Shown here: piece after piece, positions 34,868 through 43,783 of the stretch
Numbering within the stretch: the stretch's first letter is position 1
Layout of the letters: each line of letters starts with the position of its first letter
Assembly: GCA_023399055.1 (NCBI GenBank)
Contig: JAEWQV010000010.1
Location: forward strand, 62,001-126,000
Length of the DNA stretch: 64,000 bases
Source of the DNA: Bacillota bacterium
GTDB taxonomy: Bacteria; Bacillota; Clostridia; Lachnospirales; Lachnospiraceae
Direction: 5' to 3'
Notes under the pieces: generated by a model
What the model was told of the DNA's origin: nothing
Databases searched by the model: none
Seen by the model: only the letters and a program-made list of their open reading frames with translations
Made by a program: the position numbers and the translations under genes

Positions 34868-36553
34868 CAATCGAACTACCTTTGTTGCTATCTTCTCTTG
34901 AAACAATTTATCATGTTCAATAAATATCATTGTGGCCTGATATTTAAGAATTAATTCCTCAATCTGAAGTCTGGAAAATACGTCAATATAATTTAGTGGT
35001 TCATCCCATAGAAAAATATGAGCTGGCTCGGATAAACTTTTCGCAAGCAATACCTTCTTCTTTTGACCAGCACTAAACTCACTAATATCCTTATCAAACT
35101 GATTTCGGTCGAAATCTAATTGCCTAAGTACAGTTTTGAAAATAGTTTCATCAATTCCTTGATTAAATGCATATTCTTTCAGATTACCCTGTAAACCTGT
35201 GGTGTCTTGAGATACATAAGAAATCTTAAGCCCTTGAGCCACGTGATAACGTCCTTTATAATTTACATCCTCACCTAATAGTAATTTAAATAAGGTGGTT
35301 TTCCCACTGCCATTTCTGCCTTCGATTGCTATCCTATCTCCGCCCTCAAGTAGAAAATTAATATTGGCAGCAATTTCCCTTTCTCCGTAAAACAGACTTA
35401 TGTCTTCTGCTTCTATTAAACGTTTTTTTGGAAAAGGTAGCATGTTTAATTTAAGTGGGACAGACTGTTCCAGGTTTTTCAGTAGTCCTTTCTTTTCCTC
35501 AATAGCATCTATCTTTCTCCGCTCAACTGCCTTTGCACGTTTCATCATCTTTGCTGATTTATGTCCAACAAAGCCTCTATCCCCTACATGAGCACCAATT
35601 TTTGAAGCCTCAATTTGATCTGACCAACCTGCCATCCGTTTTGCTGCTTCAGAAAGTACACCAATGTCTTTCTTTAACTGTTCATTTTTATCCAGTTCAT
35701 ATTGATCCTGCAGATCTCTGTTTTCCCGCCAAGAAGAATAATTACCTTTTACAATCTCGATATCTGCTCGGTTAATAGAGATTACATGATCTATACAGGC
35801 ATCTAAAAATGCTCTATCATGGGACACTAGAATAAAACCCTTCTTTGACTGAAGATATTCTGCTAAAGTCTCCCTTCCCTGGCGATCTAAATGATTGGTT
35901 GGTTCATCAATCAACAAGAAATTATTCTTCTTCAAAAACAACGCGACAAGCATTACCTTGGTACGTTCTCCAAAACTTAGGGTCGAAAATGCTCTCGTCA
36001 AAACAGTTGATTCCACCTTAAGTTTCGCAAGTTCCTTTTCAATTAATTCCTCTATCTGATATCCGTCATGCGCCTGATACAGATCAAGTAACTGTCCATA
36101 ACGTTCCATCACTTCTTGTAATGCTGTTTCTGTATTTGCTGTTTCTGTATTTGCTATTTCTGTATCTGCTATTTCTATATCTGCTATTTTGGTTTCCTGT
36201 AATTCAGATTTGTCTTTTAATTCAATAATTTTTTCCTGCTCTTTAATACAATGTTCCATCTCTGCTTCCCATACAGAATAAGGCGCAATAATATCTTTCA
36301 TTATTTGTAGGGTTGATTTTTGAGTGTTAGCAACCTCAAATGGAAAATAATCAAAATTAACTGTAGCAGTTATACTACCCTGATATTCATATTTACCAAG
36401 TAATAGCTTTAATAATGTTGTTTTACCCTTGCCATTTCTACCTATAAATCCGAGTCTCCAGTCCGTATCAATTAAGAAGCTAACATGCTCGAAAATATTA
36501 TCATATGCTGTATCATAACTAAAGGTTAAATCCCTAACAAGGATCTGTGACAT
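34865..36553 (-). CDS. ABC-F ATPase, Lsa-like
   Basis: I choose the ATG at 36553 (562 residues); GGAGGT at 36566-36561 is ideally placed and overlaps the alternative GTG. There are two ABC domains and no membrane segments. Domain 1 has Walker A GRNGKGKTT, signature LSFGERTK and Walker B LLIDEPTNHLD. Domain 2 has GRNGSGKTT, FSAGQKKK and FLWDEPLNYID. The sequence follows the Lsa family closely (DTDWRLGFIGRNG, LVSHDRAF, WDEPLNYIDVF, MIFIEHD). Lsa proteins protect ribosomes from lincosamides, streptogramin A and pleuromutilins; resistance here is inferred, not shown. Residues ~121-143 are a five-residue tandem repeat (IADTE/IANTE/TANTE) encoded by a 15-bp DNA repeat. Confidence 0.85.
   Translation of the reverse strand: MSQILVRDLTFSYDTAYDNIFEHVSFLIDTDWRLGFIGRNGKGKTTLLKLLLGKYEYQGSITATVNFDYFPFEVANTQKSTLQIMKDIIAPYSVWEAEMEHCIKEQEKIIELKDKSELQETKIADIEIADTEIANTETANTETALQEVMERYGQLLDLYQAHDGYQIEELIEKELAKLKVESTVLTRAFSTLSFGERTKVMLVALFLKKNNFLLIDEPTNHLDRQGRETLAEYLQSKKGFILVSHDRAFLDACIDHVISINRADIEIVKGNYSSWRENRDLQDQYELDKNEQLKKDIGVLSEAAKRMAGWSDQIEASKIGAHVGDRGFVGHKSAKMMKRAKAVERRKIDAIEEKKGLLKNLEQSVPLKLNMLPFPKKRLIEAEDISLFYGEREIAANINFLLEGGDRIAIEGRNGSGKTTLFKLLLGEDVNYKGRYHVAQGLKISYVSQDTTGLQGNLKEYAFNQGIDETIFKTVLRQLDFDRNQFDKDISEFSAGQKKKVLLAKSLSEPAHIFLWDEPLNYIDVFSRLQIEELILKYQATMIFIEHDKLFQEKIATKVVRL
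36123..36182 (-). repeat. 15-bp in-frame tandem repeat inside the ABC-F gene
   Basis: Four units of GCTRTTTCTRTATYT (plus strand) at 36123-36182, with a fifth partial unit to ~36190. Each encodes five residues (A-[DN]-[IT]-E-[IT]). The unit length is a multiple of three, so copy-number change would not break the frame. Confidence 0.85.
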
Positions 36554-36584
36554 GAAAGTCACCTCCGTTCTATATCTTTATATC

Positions 36585-37190
36585 TTATATCCTTACTCCA
36601 AGACCTCTAAGGTCCTCCAGTATCTGCTCATAGGAGCGCACTAATATCGTATGAATACCAAAGTCAGCTGCACCTTTCAAATTCTCTGTTAAATCATCGA
36701 GAAATACAGCCTCCTCTGGATTAAACTTATATTTTGCAATAAGGGCTTCATATATCTCTGGTTCCGGCTTCACATGCTTTATTTCATAGGATATAATACC
36801 TCCATCCACATGTGGAATAAAATCAAAGTATTCCTTATCAATCTCAAAATGCTTCTTAGAATAATTGGATAATAAATATACCTGGTATCCATTTGCTTTT
36901 AACTGTTTCACTAACTCGGCAGAATAATGATACACCTCAATCAATTTCTCTGGGGCATGAAACAATGCGCGTATTCCTTGTTCCATAGTCGGATCCTGTG
37001 CACAACAAAGGCGAATCATTTCATCTTCCTCAATTACACCTCGGTCCCATTCCTTCCATAAATCAGTTTTAACAGTAGCACGTCCAATTTTCTCTATTGT
37101 TTCCTCATCATAGCCGCAATCAGTTAAATATTCCTTCCATCTAAACTGTACCAATACATTACCTATATCAAATATAATCGTATTTATCAT
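36585..37190 (-). CDS. HAD-superfamily phosphatase (YihX-like)
   Basis: A 201-residue hydrolase of HAD subfamily IA. Motif I is FDIGNVLV, where the usual second Asp is Gly, as in the YihX/glucose-1-phosphatase-type branch. Motif II is LSNYSKKH, the Lys motif HVKPEPEIY and motif III FLDDLTENL. The cap is helical (~15-90). GGAGG precedes the ATG. It lies 32 bp upstream of the ABC-F gene and probably shares its transcript. Likely a small-molecule phosphatase; substrate unknown. Confidence 0.85.
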   Translation of the reverse strand: MINTIIFDIGNVLVQFRWKEYLTDCGYDEETIEKIGRATVKTDLWKEWDRGVIEEDEMIRLCCAQDPTMEQGIRALFHAPEKLIEVYHYSAELVKQLKANGYQVYLLSNYSKKHFEIDKEYFDFIPHVDGGIISYEIKHVKPEPEIYEALIAKYKFNPEEAVFLDDLTENLKGAADFGIHTILVRSYEQILEDLRGLGVRI

Positions 37191-37545
37191 AACAACCTCC
37201 CTGCTGCTGTTAGGCAGCGCTAATAATAATTAAAAAGCTAATAAACCTTTCCTCTTTTTCTTACATACCTTTCCTCCTTTAAAGATTATACTAGTTAAAC
37301 CTCATTTACAATAGTTAAGGTCGCCAACAAAGAAAAAGGCCCTATAAAAGGACAACAAAAAGGAAAGAACAATAATAATATCCACCGACACACAACAAAA
37401 GAAACAAATGATTGATTTAGCAGACCGACCACTAAAATATAATTTCGTAATCGATCTGTTAAATCCTCAAATGTCATTTTTAATGTGTATTGTGTTTATT
37501 ATTTATTCTTTCCTTATTTAATCATCTTTTATAAAACCTCTTTTA
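37191..37545. other. Intergenic stretch without recognised feature
   Basis: AT-rich sequence between the HAD gene and ilvC, with no hairpin, repeat or RBS-led reading frame I can support. A 60-codon minus-strand frame here has no ribosome binding site. Confidence 0.5.
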
Positions 37546-38556
37546 TTAGTTGTTAATTAACTTTGGTTTATTAGTCCAGCTCATCATCTTTCGAAGTTCA
37601 GAACCAACCTTTTCAAGTTCATGCTGTGATTCAATTCTTCTTCTTGCATTGAAGTAAGGACAGCCAACCTGGTTTTCTGTTAACCAGTTACGCGCAAAGG
37701 TACCGTCCTGAATATCGGTAAGTACTTGCTTCATAGCCTTTTTTGTCTCTGCTGTAATAATCTTTGAACCTGTAATATAATCGCCATACTCTGCTGTATT
37801 AGAAATGGAATATCTCATACCAGCAAAACCACTTTCGTTGATCAAGTCTACAATTAACTTCATTTCATGAATACATTCAAAATAAGCACTTTCCGGCTCA
37901 TATCCAGCTTCAACTAAAGTTTCAAAACCAGCCTTCATAAGAGCGGTAACACCACCGCAAAGTACAGCCTGCTCACCAAATAAATCGGTTTCTGTTTCTT
38001 CTCTAAAGGTTGTCTGGAGAACACCAGCTCTTGCTCCACCAATTGCAAGTGCATAAGCAAGACCGATATCATGAGCTTTTCCTGTCGCATTCTGATGAAC
38101 TGCAATTAAAGCAGGTACACCGCGGCCTTCTTGATACTGGCTTCTTACCGTATGTCCAGGTCCCTTTGGTGCTATCATCAATACATCTACATCTGCTGGA
38201 GGAATGATCTGTCCGAAATGAATACTAAAGCCGTGTGCGAACATTAAGGCATTACCAGCTTCCAAATTAGGTGCAATGGATTCCTTATATAGTTTAGCTT
38301 GTTTTTCATCATTAATCAATATCATTATTATGTCAGCTTTTTTTGCTGCTTCTGCTGCTGTGTATACTTCAAAGCCAGCTGCTTCAGCTTTTGCCCAGGA
38401 TTTACTTCCTTCATATAGACCTATAATGACGTTAGCACCAGATTCCTTTGCATTTAGTGCATGTGCATGTCCCTGGCTACCGTAGCCAATAACAGCAATG
38501 GTTTTTCCCTCTAACAAGGAAAGGTTGCAATCTTGTTGATAATAAATTTTAGCCAT
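37546..38556 (-). CDS. ilvC: Ketol-acid reductoisomerase
   Basis: Converts acetolactate or acetohydroxybutyrate to the dihydroxy acids in valine, leucine and isoleucine synthesis, using NAD(P)H and Mg. The 336-residue class I enzyme has a Rossmann domain with VIGYGSQGHAHALN (~20-33) and a C-terminal knotted domain with the metal-binding Asp/Glu residues in TETDLFGEQAVLCGG and FECIHEMKLIVDL. AGGAGG lies 12 bp upstream of the ATG. It follows ilvH by 131 bp in the same direction, so the two probably form one transcript. No ilvB or ilvD is adjacent. Confidence 0.94.
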   Translation of the reverse strand: MAKIYYQQDCNLSLLEGKTIAVIGYGSQGHAHALNAKESGANVIIGLYEGSKSWAKAEAAGFEVYTAAEAAKKADIIMILINDEKQAKLYKESIAPNLEAGNALMFAHGFSIHFGQIIPPADVDVLMIAPKGPGHTVRSQYQEGRGVPALIAVHQNATGKAHDIGLAYALAIGGARAGVLQTTFREETETDLFGEQAVLCGGVTALMKAGFETLVEAGYEPESAYFECIHEMKLIVDLINESGFAGMRYSISNTAEYGDYITGSKIITAETKKAMKQVLTDIQDGTFARNWLTENQVGCPYFNARRRIESQHELEKVGSELRKMMSWTNKPKLINN

Positions 38557-38687
38557 ACTACTATATATCCTCCTTTATTTTTAGAAGAATTTCTCCTCTT
38601 TATTCTTTCTATTAAAGATAATTGCAAAATCCCTAAACTGTATAAATAGTATAAACTCTATGTAGTTCTCAATTATCTATTATTTTG

Positions 38688-39194
38688 CTAGTCGTCTATA
38701 AAATCTGTAATATCACCAGAACCTCTGGAAAGACCAGTAATACCGGTGCGGACTAATTCTTTAATGGTGTATTGATTTAAAAGTTTTATAAAGGCATCAA
38801 TCTTTTCCTGGCTGCCTGTAAGTTCTATCATAAGGGAATCAAGTGCCACATCAACAATTTTAGCTCTAAAGATATCTGCAATTGAAATAATACCTTGTCG
38901 TTCCGCCTCATTCGCACTGACTTTTACCAGTATAAGTTCTCTAGTAACAGATTCACTTGGGGCTAACTCCACAATTTCAAACACATCTTCCAATTTAAAC
39001 AATTGTTTTCTGATTTGTTCCAGCACCTGATCATCTCCATGTGCTAACACTGTCATTCTGGAAATAGCAGGGTCCTGTGTTTCTCCAACTGTAAGGCTAT
39101 CGATATTAAAGCCTCTTCTACTGAATAGGCCAGCAACACGGCTTAATACGCCTGCTGTATTATCTACCAGAATTGATAATACCATTCTCTTCAT
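38688..39194 (-). CDS. ilvH: Acetolactate synthase small (regulatory) subunit
   Basis: Regulatory subunit that binds valine and stimulates the catalytic subunit IlvB. The ATG at 39194 (168 residues; GGAGG upstream) gives the normal start MKRMVLSILVDNTAGVLSRVAGLFSRRGFN. An N-terminal ACT domain (~1-80) with DNTAGVL and GFNIDSLTVG is followed by the C-terminal domain (~85-160) ending KELVRTGITGLSRG. The catalytic subunit gene is not in the window, an unusual split. A promoter and a terminator-like hairpin precede it. Confidence 0.93.
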   Translation of the reverse strand: MKRMVLSILVDNTAGVLSRVAGLFSRRGFNIDSLTVGETQDPAISRMTVLAHGDDQVLEQIRKQLFKLEDVFEIVELAPSESVTRELILVKVSANEAERQGIISIADIFRAKIVDVALDSLMIELTGSQEKIDAFIKLLNQYTIKELVRTGITGLSRGSGDITDFIDD

Positions 39195-39230
39195 CGCATT
39201 TCCTCCCTGTTTTATAGTGTTGATTATTAT

Positions 39231-39332
39231 AAAAATAGCCCGCACCACAGGACACTCTGTAATGGGGCTGCTGCTTCTGTATCAACTTATTAAGTTGTAT
39301 GTTATTGTACCAACTACATTTGTGTTTGTCAA
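39231..39332 (-). promoter_or_regulatory. ilvH promoter and attenuator-like leader hairpin
   Basis: Minus-strand TTGACA (39332-39327), 17-bp spacer, TACAAT (39309-39304). About 35 nt downstream a GC-rich hairpin GCCCC...GCGGGC (39268-39238, ACAG/CTGT inside) is followed by ATTTTTA (39237-39231). This looks like an intrinsic terminator inside the leader. I see no T-box motif or clear leader peptide, so the controlling signal is unknown. Confidence 0.6.
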
Positions 39333-39445
39333 GAGATATAGCAGGCAAATTTTTTATTGGTTTAAATCACTAAAGTGTCCGTATTATAATAAATTTTTTT
39401 TGCATTATAAACAAAACATGTCCATGGTCTTGTTGCTCCAATCGT

Positions 39446-39469
39446 CGTTTACAAGCAAGCTTGTAAACG
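39446..39469 (-). terminator. Hairpin after the first glycosyltransferase gene
   Basis: Perfect 10-bp stem CGTTTACAAG / CTTGTAAACG with a 4-nt loop, 17 bp past the stop at 39486. No U-tract, so efficiency is doubtful. Confidence 0.55.
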
Positions 39470-39485
39470 CCTCATTCCGCTTTCA

Positions 39486-40415
39486 TTATATGATTATTAT
39501 TAATCCTAGGTTTCGAGTTAAGCCGGTTTTTAAAAACCCATATTTGATTAAATGTATTCTCTTTTGTACAAACCCTTCGTGCTCGAGATTGCAAAAATCC
39601 TGCAATATCTTCTTTTTCTCCTCTGATAATTCATCCACATATATAATTAAAAATTCTGCGGCTTGACGATACAGTTGCTCAAGTGCTGTTTTTTGCTTTT
39701 GCAGGGCTGTTATCCGATTTTTTACATATGGAAGAAAGCCATTCCCACCTACAACATTGCCGCCATGCTGACGATATAATAGGGTTCCTTCATTAAGAAA
39801 GCCAATCTTACCCAGGGAGGAGGCAAGGATAGCAATCCACCAATCATGAAATCTTGCTTGGGTTGGAAGGCGATGAGCTTGCAGTTGTTTTCTTAACGCA
39901 CTGTTTATCATAACCGTACACCCAATTAATTTGTTCTCCATTAGAATATGCGGAAGATCCGTCTTCCTTGGATTTAGATGATTGGAACAGAAGAAAGAAT
40001 CATTCAAAATATTCAGCTCTTTATCAACTACCAGCGTATCTGTAAATACAGCTAACGGAAGATCTTTTCCGAGTTGTGTCTCCAGATTCCTTATTCTTTT
40101 TAAGGTCTTTGCAATTTTATCGGGTTTCCAAACATCATCCTGATCACAGAACATAATATAATCCAGTGTAGTATTTAACGTCGCTTGAAGGAAGTTGGCT
40201 GTTACACCTAAATTCACTCTATTTTGGTGAACATGCAGCTTTGTCGGATATGTTTCTTCATATCCCTTCAAAATTGCCATAGTTTCATCTCGGGATCCAT
40301 CATCATGTATGAATAACTCAAAGTCCTGATAGGTGGAATTTAAAATGGAATCTATCTGCTCACGAATATACTTTTCACCATTATAGGTTGTCATTATAAT
40401 TGCAACTGTACTCAT
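39486..40415 (-). CDS. Family 2 glycosyltransferase (rhamnosyltransferase-like)
   Basis: The ATG at 40415 (309 residues; GGAG upstream) gives the classic GT-A start MSTVAIIMTTYNGEKYIREQIDSIL. Key features are HDDGSRDETM, the DxD-type FCDQDDVWKPDK and the acceptor region ARFHDWWIAILASSLG. The C-terminal ~60 residues are helical. Such enzymes add a sugar, often rhamnose, to a polysaccharide precursor at the inner membrane face. It follows another GT2 gene in the same direction, 96 bp away, so both probably build the same surface glycan. Donor and acceptor cannot be deduced. Confidence 0.85.
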   Translation of the reverse strand: MSTVAIIMTTYNGEKYIREQIDSILNSTYQDFELFIHDDGSRDETMAILKGYEETYPTKLHVHQNRVNLGVTANFLQATLNTTLDYIMFCDQDDVWKPDKIAKTLKRIRNLETQLGKDLPLAVFTDTLVVDKELNILNDSFFCSNHLNPRKTDLPHILMENKLIGCTVMINSALRKQLQAHRLPTQARFHDWWIAILASSLGKIGFLNEGTLLYRQHGGNVVGGNGFLPYVKNRITALQKQKTALEQLYRQAAEFLIIYVDELSEEKKKILQDFCNLEHEGFVQKRIHLIKYGFLKTGLTRNLGLIIII

Positions 40416-40511
40416 TTTATCAACTCCGTTGTTTCTAAAATAATTGTAACTGTTCCGTACGTTCACAATTACAAATACTCATCTAATTATTATTTGGGTT
40501 CTTATTTTGTA

Positions 40512-41456
40512 TTATTTCCAATACGATTTATTCATACTGCAACGTCTAACAAAATCTTTTGAGAACAAATCATAGCGCTTGCCCATCTGATATCCAACAA
40601 ATTTAAAAGCGCTATTGATAATTAGTTCCGGTATGAGATAAAACTGTTTTTTATCTATTAGGGTTTTAAGACAGCTGGTTACTAGTTTTATACCTTCCGA
40701 CTGGGAACTGACACCATAAAAAACCTCACTATACTGATTATGGGATACTCCAAGATCAAAATTACGAGTGAACTGCTGCATATAACTGTAATGGTGTGAA
40801 TGGTAGACCTTAGCCTGCGCAGCATATGCTATTTTATATCCTGTTTGAATTATCCCTGAGGCTAATATCATATCTTCATTAAAAATGGTCTTATCTACAA
40901 AACCACCAAGTTCTTCATATACACTTCTGCGATAAGTTGCACATACATTCGAACAGAAAAAAGTCTTAATCCCAAGTGATTTTAAATCCTCTTTCGATTT
41001 AATCCTGTCCTTTTTTGGATAGTTAAAAGCCCTAGTGTATTTTTCCAATATATCATCCTTATCACTTGCTAGCTGCCTTGCATACGTAGCTGCAACTTGT
41101 TCATCGGCATAGGGTTCTAATAACCGTTCAATTAAGTGCTCATCCGCAGGTATCGCATCCTGTGTCATAAACATAAGAATATCTGCCTTGGATAAAGACG
41201 CACCATATTTTCTTGTACCACCATGATCAAAGGCTGCCTTCTCAATTGGTATAACCTCGATATTGCCCTCTATATTATCTGGTAACTGCTGCACATCCTC
41301 TGGTGAATCCTGCGTATGGAGGACAATTACTCTGTCTGGCTTTCTTGTTTGCTTAAATAGCATCGTAATTAACTGCTGAAATTTATGATCCGAATGATAT
41401 GCCGGGATGATTATATCTAACGTATCGCAGGCATTCTTTTTTGTCTGTAAATCCAT
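40512..41456 (-). CDS. Family 2 glycosyltransferase
   Basis: A 314-residue GT-A fold enzyme with an N-terminal DIIIPAYHSDHKFQQLI, the AAFDHGGTRKYGASLSKADILMFMTQDAIPADE donor-binding region (TQDA in place of DxD) and the FFCSNVCATYRRSVYEELGGF / IFNEDMILA acceptor segment. It fits the rhamnosyltransferase-type GT2 branch. The RBS is weak. It is the first gene of a two-gene glycan set with the GT2 downstream. Confidence 0.82.
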   Translation of the reverse strand: MDLQTKKNACDTLDIIIPAYHSDHKFQQLITMLFKQTRKPDRVIVLHTQDSPEDVQQLPDNIEGNIEVIPIEKAAFDHGGTRKYGASLSKADILMFMTQDAIPADEHLIERLLEPYADEQVAATYARQLASDKDDILEKYTRAFNYPKKDRIKSKEDLKSLGIKTFFCSNVCATYRRSVYEELGGFVDKTIFNEDMILASGIIQTGYKIAYAAQAKVYHSHHYSYMQQFTRNFDLGVSHNQYSEVFYGVSSQSEGIKLVTSCLKTLIDKKQFYLIPELIINSAFKFVGYQMGKRYDLFSKDFVRRCSMNKSYWK

Positions 41457-41608
41457 ATTATCTACCTATGCCAAACCGGCATTTCAAATCACTACTACCG
41501 TGCTTTGAATCCTTTCCATAGTTAATAAAATTTAATAACAGTATACCACATTTTGGTTAAAAGAAAACAGACAAGTTTAATTTCTAGGATAATAGGTTAG
41601 ATCTTTGC

Positions 41609-41693
41609 ATATTGCATTAAAAAATAACTGGCATAACTGATGCAATATTTATTTACCTACTCCCTTGACACATCTGTCATATCTGTTTATACT
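41609..41693 (+). promoter_or_regulatory. Promoter of the YtrA-type regulator operon with upstream inverted repeat
   Basis: TTGACA (41665-41670), 17-bp spacer, TATACT (41688-41693). Upstream lies a 9-bp inverted repeat ATATTGCAT (41609-41617) / ATGCAATAT (41640-41648), which may be a regulator site. Confidence 0.7.
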
Positions 41694-41729
41694 GTATATT
41701 AATCAACAATAACAGTTAGGGGTGAAAAT

Positions 41730-42110
41730 TTGTATATTGTACTATCTAACAGTTCCAGTTTACCGATCTATGAGCAGATAAAAGAACAGGTAAAAGCTCA
41801 AATATTCTCTGGAGAATTAAAAGAGGATGAAATGCTTCCTTCTCTTCGTCAATTAGCAAAGGATTTAAAAATTAGTGTTTTAACAACCACAAGAGCATAT
41901 ACCGAACTGGAACAGGAAGGCTTCATCACGAGTCGTCAAGGTAAGGGATTTTTCGTTATGTCCAGTAGCTCGGGTCTGGTTCGTGAACAGCTTATTAAAG
42001 AAGTTGAAACCAATCTAAATAATGCAATTATAGCCGCCCAAAGAGCATCCCTGCAGGATGAGGATATTATTAATCTCTTACGGCTTCTCTTGGAGGTAGA
42101 CGATGAATGA
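41730..42110 (+). CDS. GntR-family regulator, YtrA subfamily
   Basis: A 126-residue regulator starting at a TTG with AGGGGTG upstream. The winged helix (~10-75) carries PIYEQIKEQVKAQIFSGELKEDEMLPSLRQLAKDLKIS and VLTTTRAYTELEQEGFITSRQGKGFFV, followed by a short dimerisation tail of the YtrA type with no effector-binding domain. It overlaps the ABC ATPase start by 8 bp, and such regulators usually repress their own transporter operon, often responding to cell-wall stress. Confidence 0.88.
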   Translation: MYIVLSNSSSLPIYEQIKEQVKAQIFSGELKEDEMLPSLRQLAKDLKISVLTTTRAYTELEQEGFITSRQGKGFFVMSSSSGLVREQLIKEVETNLNNAIIAAQRASLQDEDIINLLRLLLEVDDE

Positions 42111-42963
42111 GAATATCTTAGAACTTAAAAATGTTAGCAAAAACTTTACAGGATTTCAGTTGGACAATATTAGTCTTCAACTGCCTAAAGGCTATATCAT
42201 GGGTCTTGTTGGCGCCAACGGTGCTGGAAAAACAACTACAATACAATTGATTTTAAATATGCTGGATAGAGATTGCGGAGATATATTCGTATTTGGCAAA
42301 GATAATAAAACGTATGAGAATGTAATTAAACAAGAGGTTGGCGTTGTTTTTGACAGTATGTTTTATGTAGATAGCTGGACAGTGAAGGATACCGAAAAGG
42401 CAATCTCCCTCTTCTATGATAATTGGAGTCACAGCACCTTTGATGAAATGGTTACTCGTTTTCAGTTACCCTATGGCAAAAAAGTAAGCGCTTTATCGCG
42501 TGGCATGCAGATGAAGTTAATGCTTGCCTGTGCTTTTTCTCATAATGCGAAACTCCTAATTCTTGATGAACCTACCAGTGGACTTGACCCAATTGCTCGA
42601 GATGAATTTCTGGAGATTATACAGGAATATATAAAAGCTGGTGAAAAAAGCGTACTCTTTTCCACTCATATAACGACGGATCTTGAGCGTGTTGCCGATT
42701 ATATCACCCTCTTAAATCAAGGAAATTTGGTTTACACCGGCAGTATGGAGGAGCTCTTAAATAATTACTATATTATTAAAGGGAAACCGGTGGATTTAAC
42801 AAGGCATCTGGAAGAGACCGTTATTGGCCTTCGCAAGACAAATGTAGGGTTTCAAGGAGTCCTACATGCCAAAGAAGTTCCACACTTTAAGCATTGTGTG
42901 ATAGAAAATTCTTCTATTGATGATATCGTTATCAGTATGAGTAAAGGAGGTAGTATCAAATGA
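42103..42963 (+). CDS. ABC transporter ATP-binding protein (YtrB/CcmA-like)
   Basis: A 286-residue ATPase of the drug/lantibiotic or cell-wall-antibiotic exporter type. Walker A is GANGAGKTT (~38-46), the signature LSRGMQMK, Walker B LLILDEPTSGLDP and the switch His STHITTD. The C-terminal ~70 residues are a soluble extension. It is translationally coupled to the regulator upstream and overlaps the permease start by 4 bp (ATGA). Substrate unknown. Confidence 0.88.
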   Translation: MNENILELKNVSKNFTGFQLDNISLQLPKGYIMGLVGANGAGKTTTIQLILNMLDRDCGDIFVFGKDNKTYENVIKQEVGVVFDSMFYVDSWTVKDTEKAISLFYDNWSHSTFDEMVTRFQLPYGKKVSALSRGMQMKLMLACAFSHNAKLLILDEPTSGLDPIARDEFLEIIQEYIKAGEKSVLFSTHITTDLERVADYITLLNQGNLVYTGSMEELLNNYYIIKGKPVDLTRHLEETVIGLRKTNVGFQGVLHAKEVPHFKHCVIENSSIDDIVISMSKGGSIK

Positions 42964-43604
42964 CAGACTCAATGAAGTTTACGAAACTTGATTTCTTTAC
43001 GATGAAATCTCAGCTTCCTGGCTATTTATCACTTGTATTTATTGTTTCATTATTTAGTATCATGGGTTCCACTGTTATATTAATTTGCATAACCAGTGCC
43101 TGGTTCACAGCCCTGATGTCCTCTAATGTTTTTATTATTCAAGAAAAAAACAACCTTAATCGGCTATATGGTTCTGTGTCCATTAGCCTGAAAAATATTG
43201 TCTTTGGAAGATATTTGTATGTAATCTCAAGTTATTTTATGGCCCTTTGTCTATCCCTCCTTCTTTACTTACCGTTCTCTTATTTTAAAGGTAATACCTT
43301 TGTAATAATGGACTATATCATCGGTATTAGTGCATCCTTATTAATATTTACAACTATTGTTGGATTACAAATGCCATTACTTTTTAAATTGGGATATACT
43401 AAGGCAAAACTTTGGAGTATGATCCCATTTATTGTTGTAATGTTATTCATATCCCTGCCTTCCTTTGTTTCTTCGTTATCCGGCATAGTCACCTTTATGC
43501 TTAGCCACTCTACTTTTCTGATTACTATTTGCTTAATTGCAAGCTGCATAATTTATTATTTCTCATATCACTTATCTGTCCTTGGGTATCGCAGGCATTC
43601 ATAA
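42960..43604 (+). CDS. ABC-2-type membrane permease
   Basis: A 214-residue integral membrane protein with six hydrophobic segments (LSLVFIVSLFSIMGSTVILI..., ISSYFMALCLSLLLYL, IIGISASLLIFTTIVG, and so on) and the short cytoplasmic loop IIQEKNNLNRLYGSVSISLKNIVFGRY typical of ABC-2 permeases. The ATGA overlap with the ATPase gene shows it is the transporter partner. Two hairpins follow. Confidence 0.8.
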   Translation: MTDSMKFTKLDFFTMKSQLPGYLSLVFIVSLFSIMGSTVILICITSAWFTALMSSNVFIIQEKNNLNRLYGSVSISLKNIVFGRYLYVISSYFMALCLSLLLYLPFSYFKGNTFVIMDYIIGISASLLIFTTIVGLQMPLLFKLGYTKAKLWSMIPFIVVMLFISLPSFVSSLSGIVTFMLSHSTFLITICLIASCIIYYFSYHLSVLGYRRHS

Positions 43605-43629
43605 AATAGAAATAAGATGAATGATAAGT

Positions 43630-43720
43630 CGTTTCACTTGTCATGAATGAGTGAAACGGACAGCAACTCCTTATATCTTTCAGACTGAACTATATATTGT
43701 GTTGCTGTCCGTTCTTTTTT
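43630..43720 (+). terminator. Double terminator of the YtrA-type operon
   Basis: A small stem CGTTTCACT / AGTGAAACG (43630-43658) is followed by CGGACAGCAAC (43657-43667) / GTTGCTGTCCG (43701-43711) and TTCTTTTTT. A 21-bp direct repeat of TATATTACTAAACTT lies just behind (~43720-43760). Confidence 0.75.
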
Positions 43721-43783
43721 ATATTACTAAACTTATTTTTTATATTACTAAACTTCTTTTCCTATTTTCAGGAAAGAATCTTT

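Noticed and set aside
37295..37477. 60-codon minus-strand frame before ilvC's downstream gene
   Set aside because: No ribosome binding site and no recognisable protein features.
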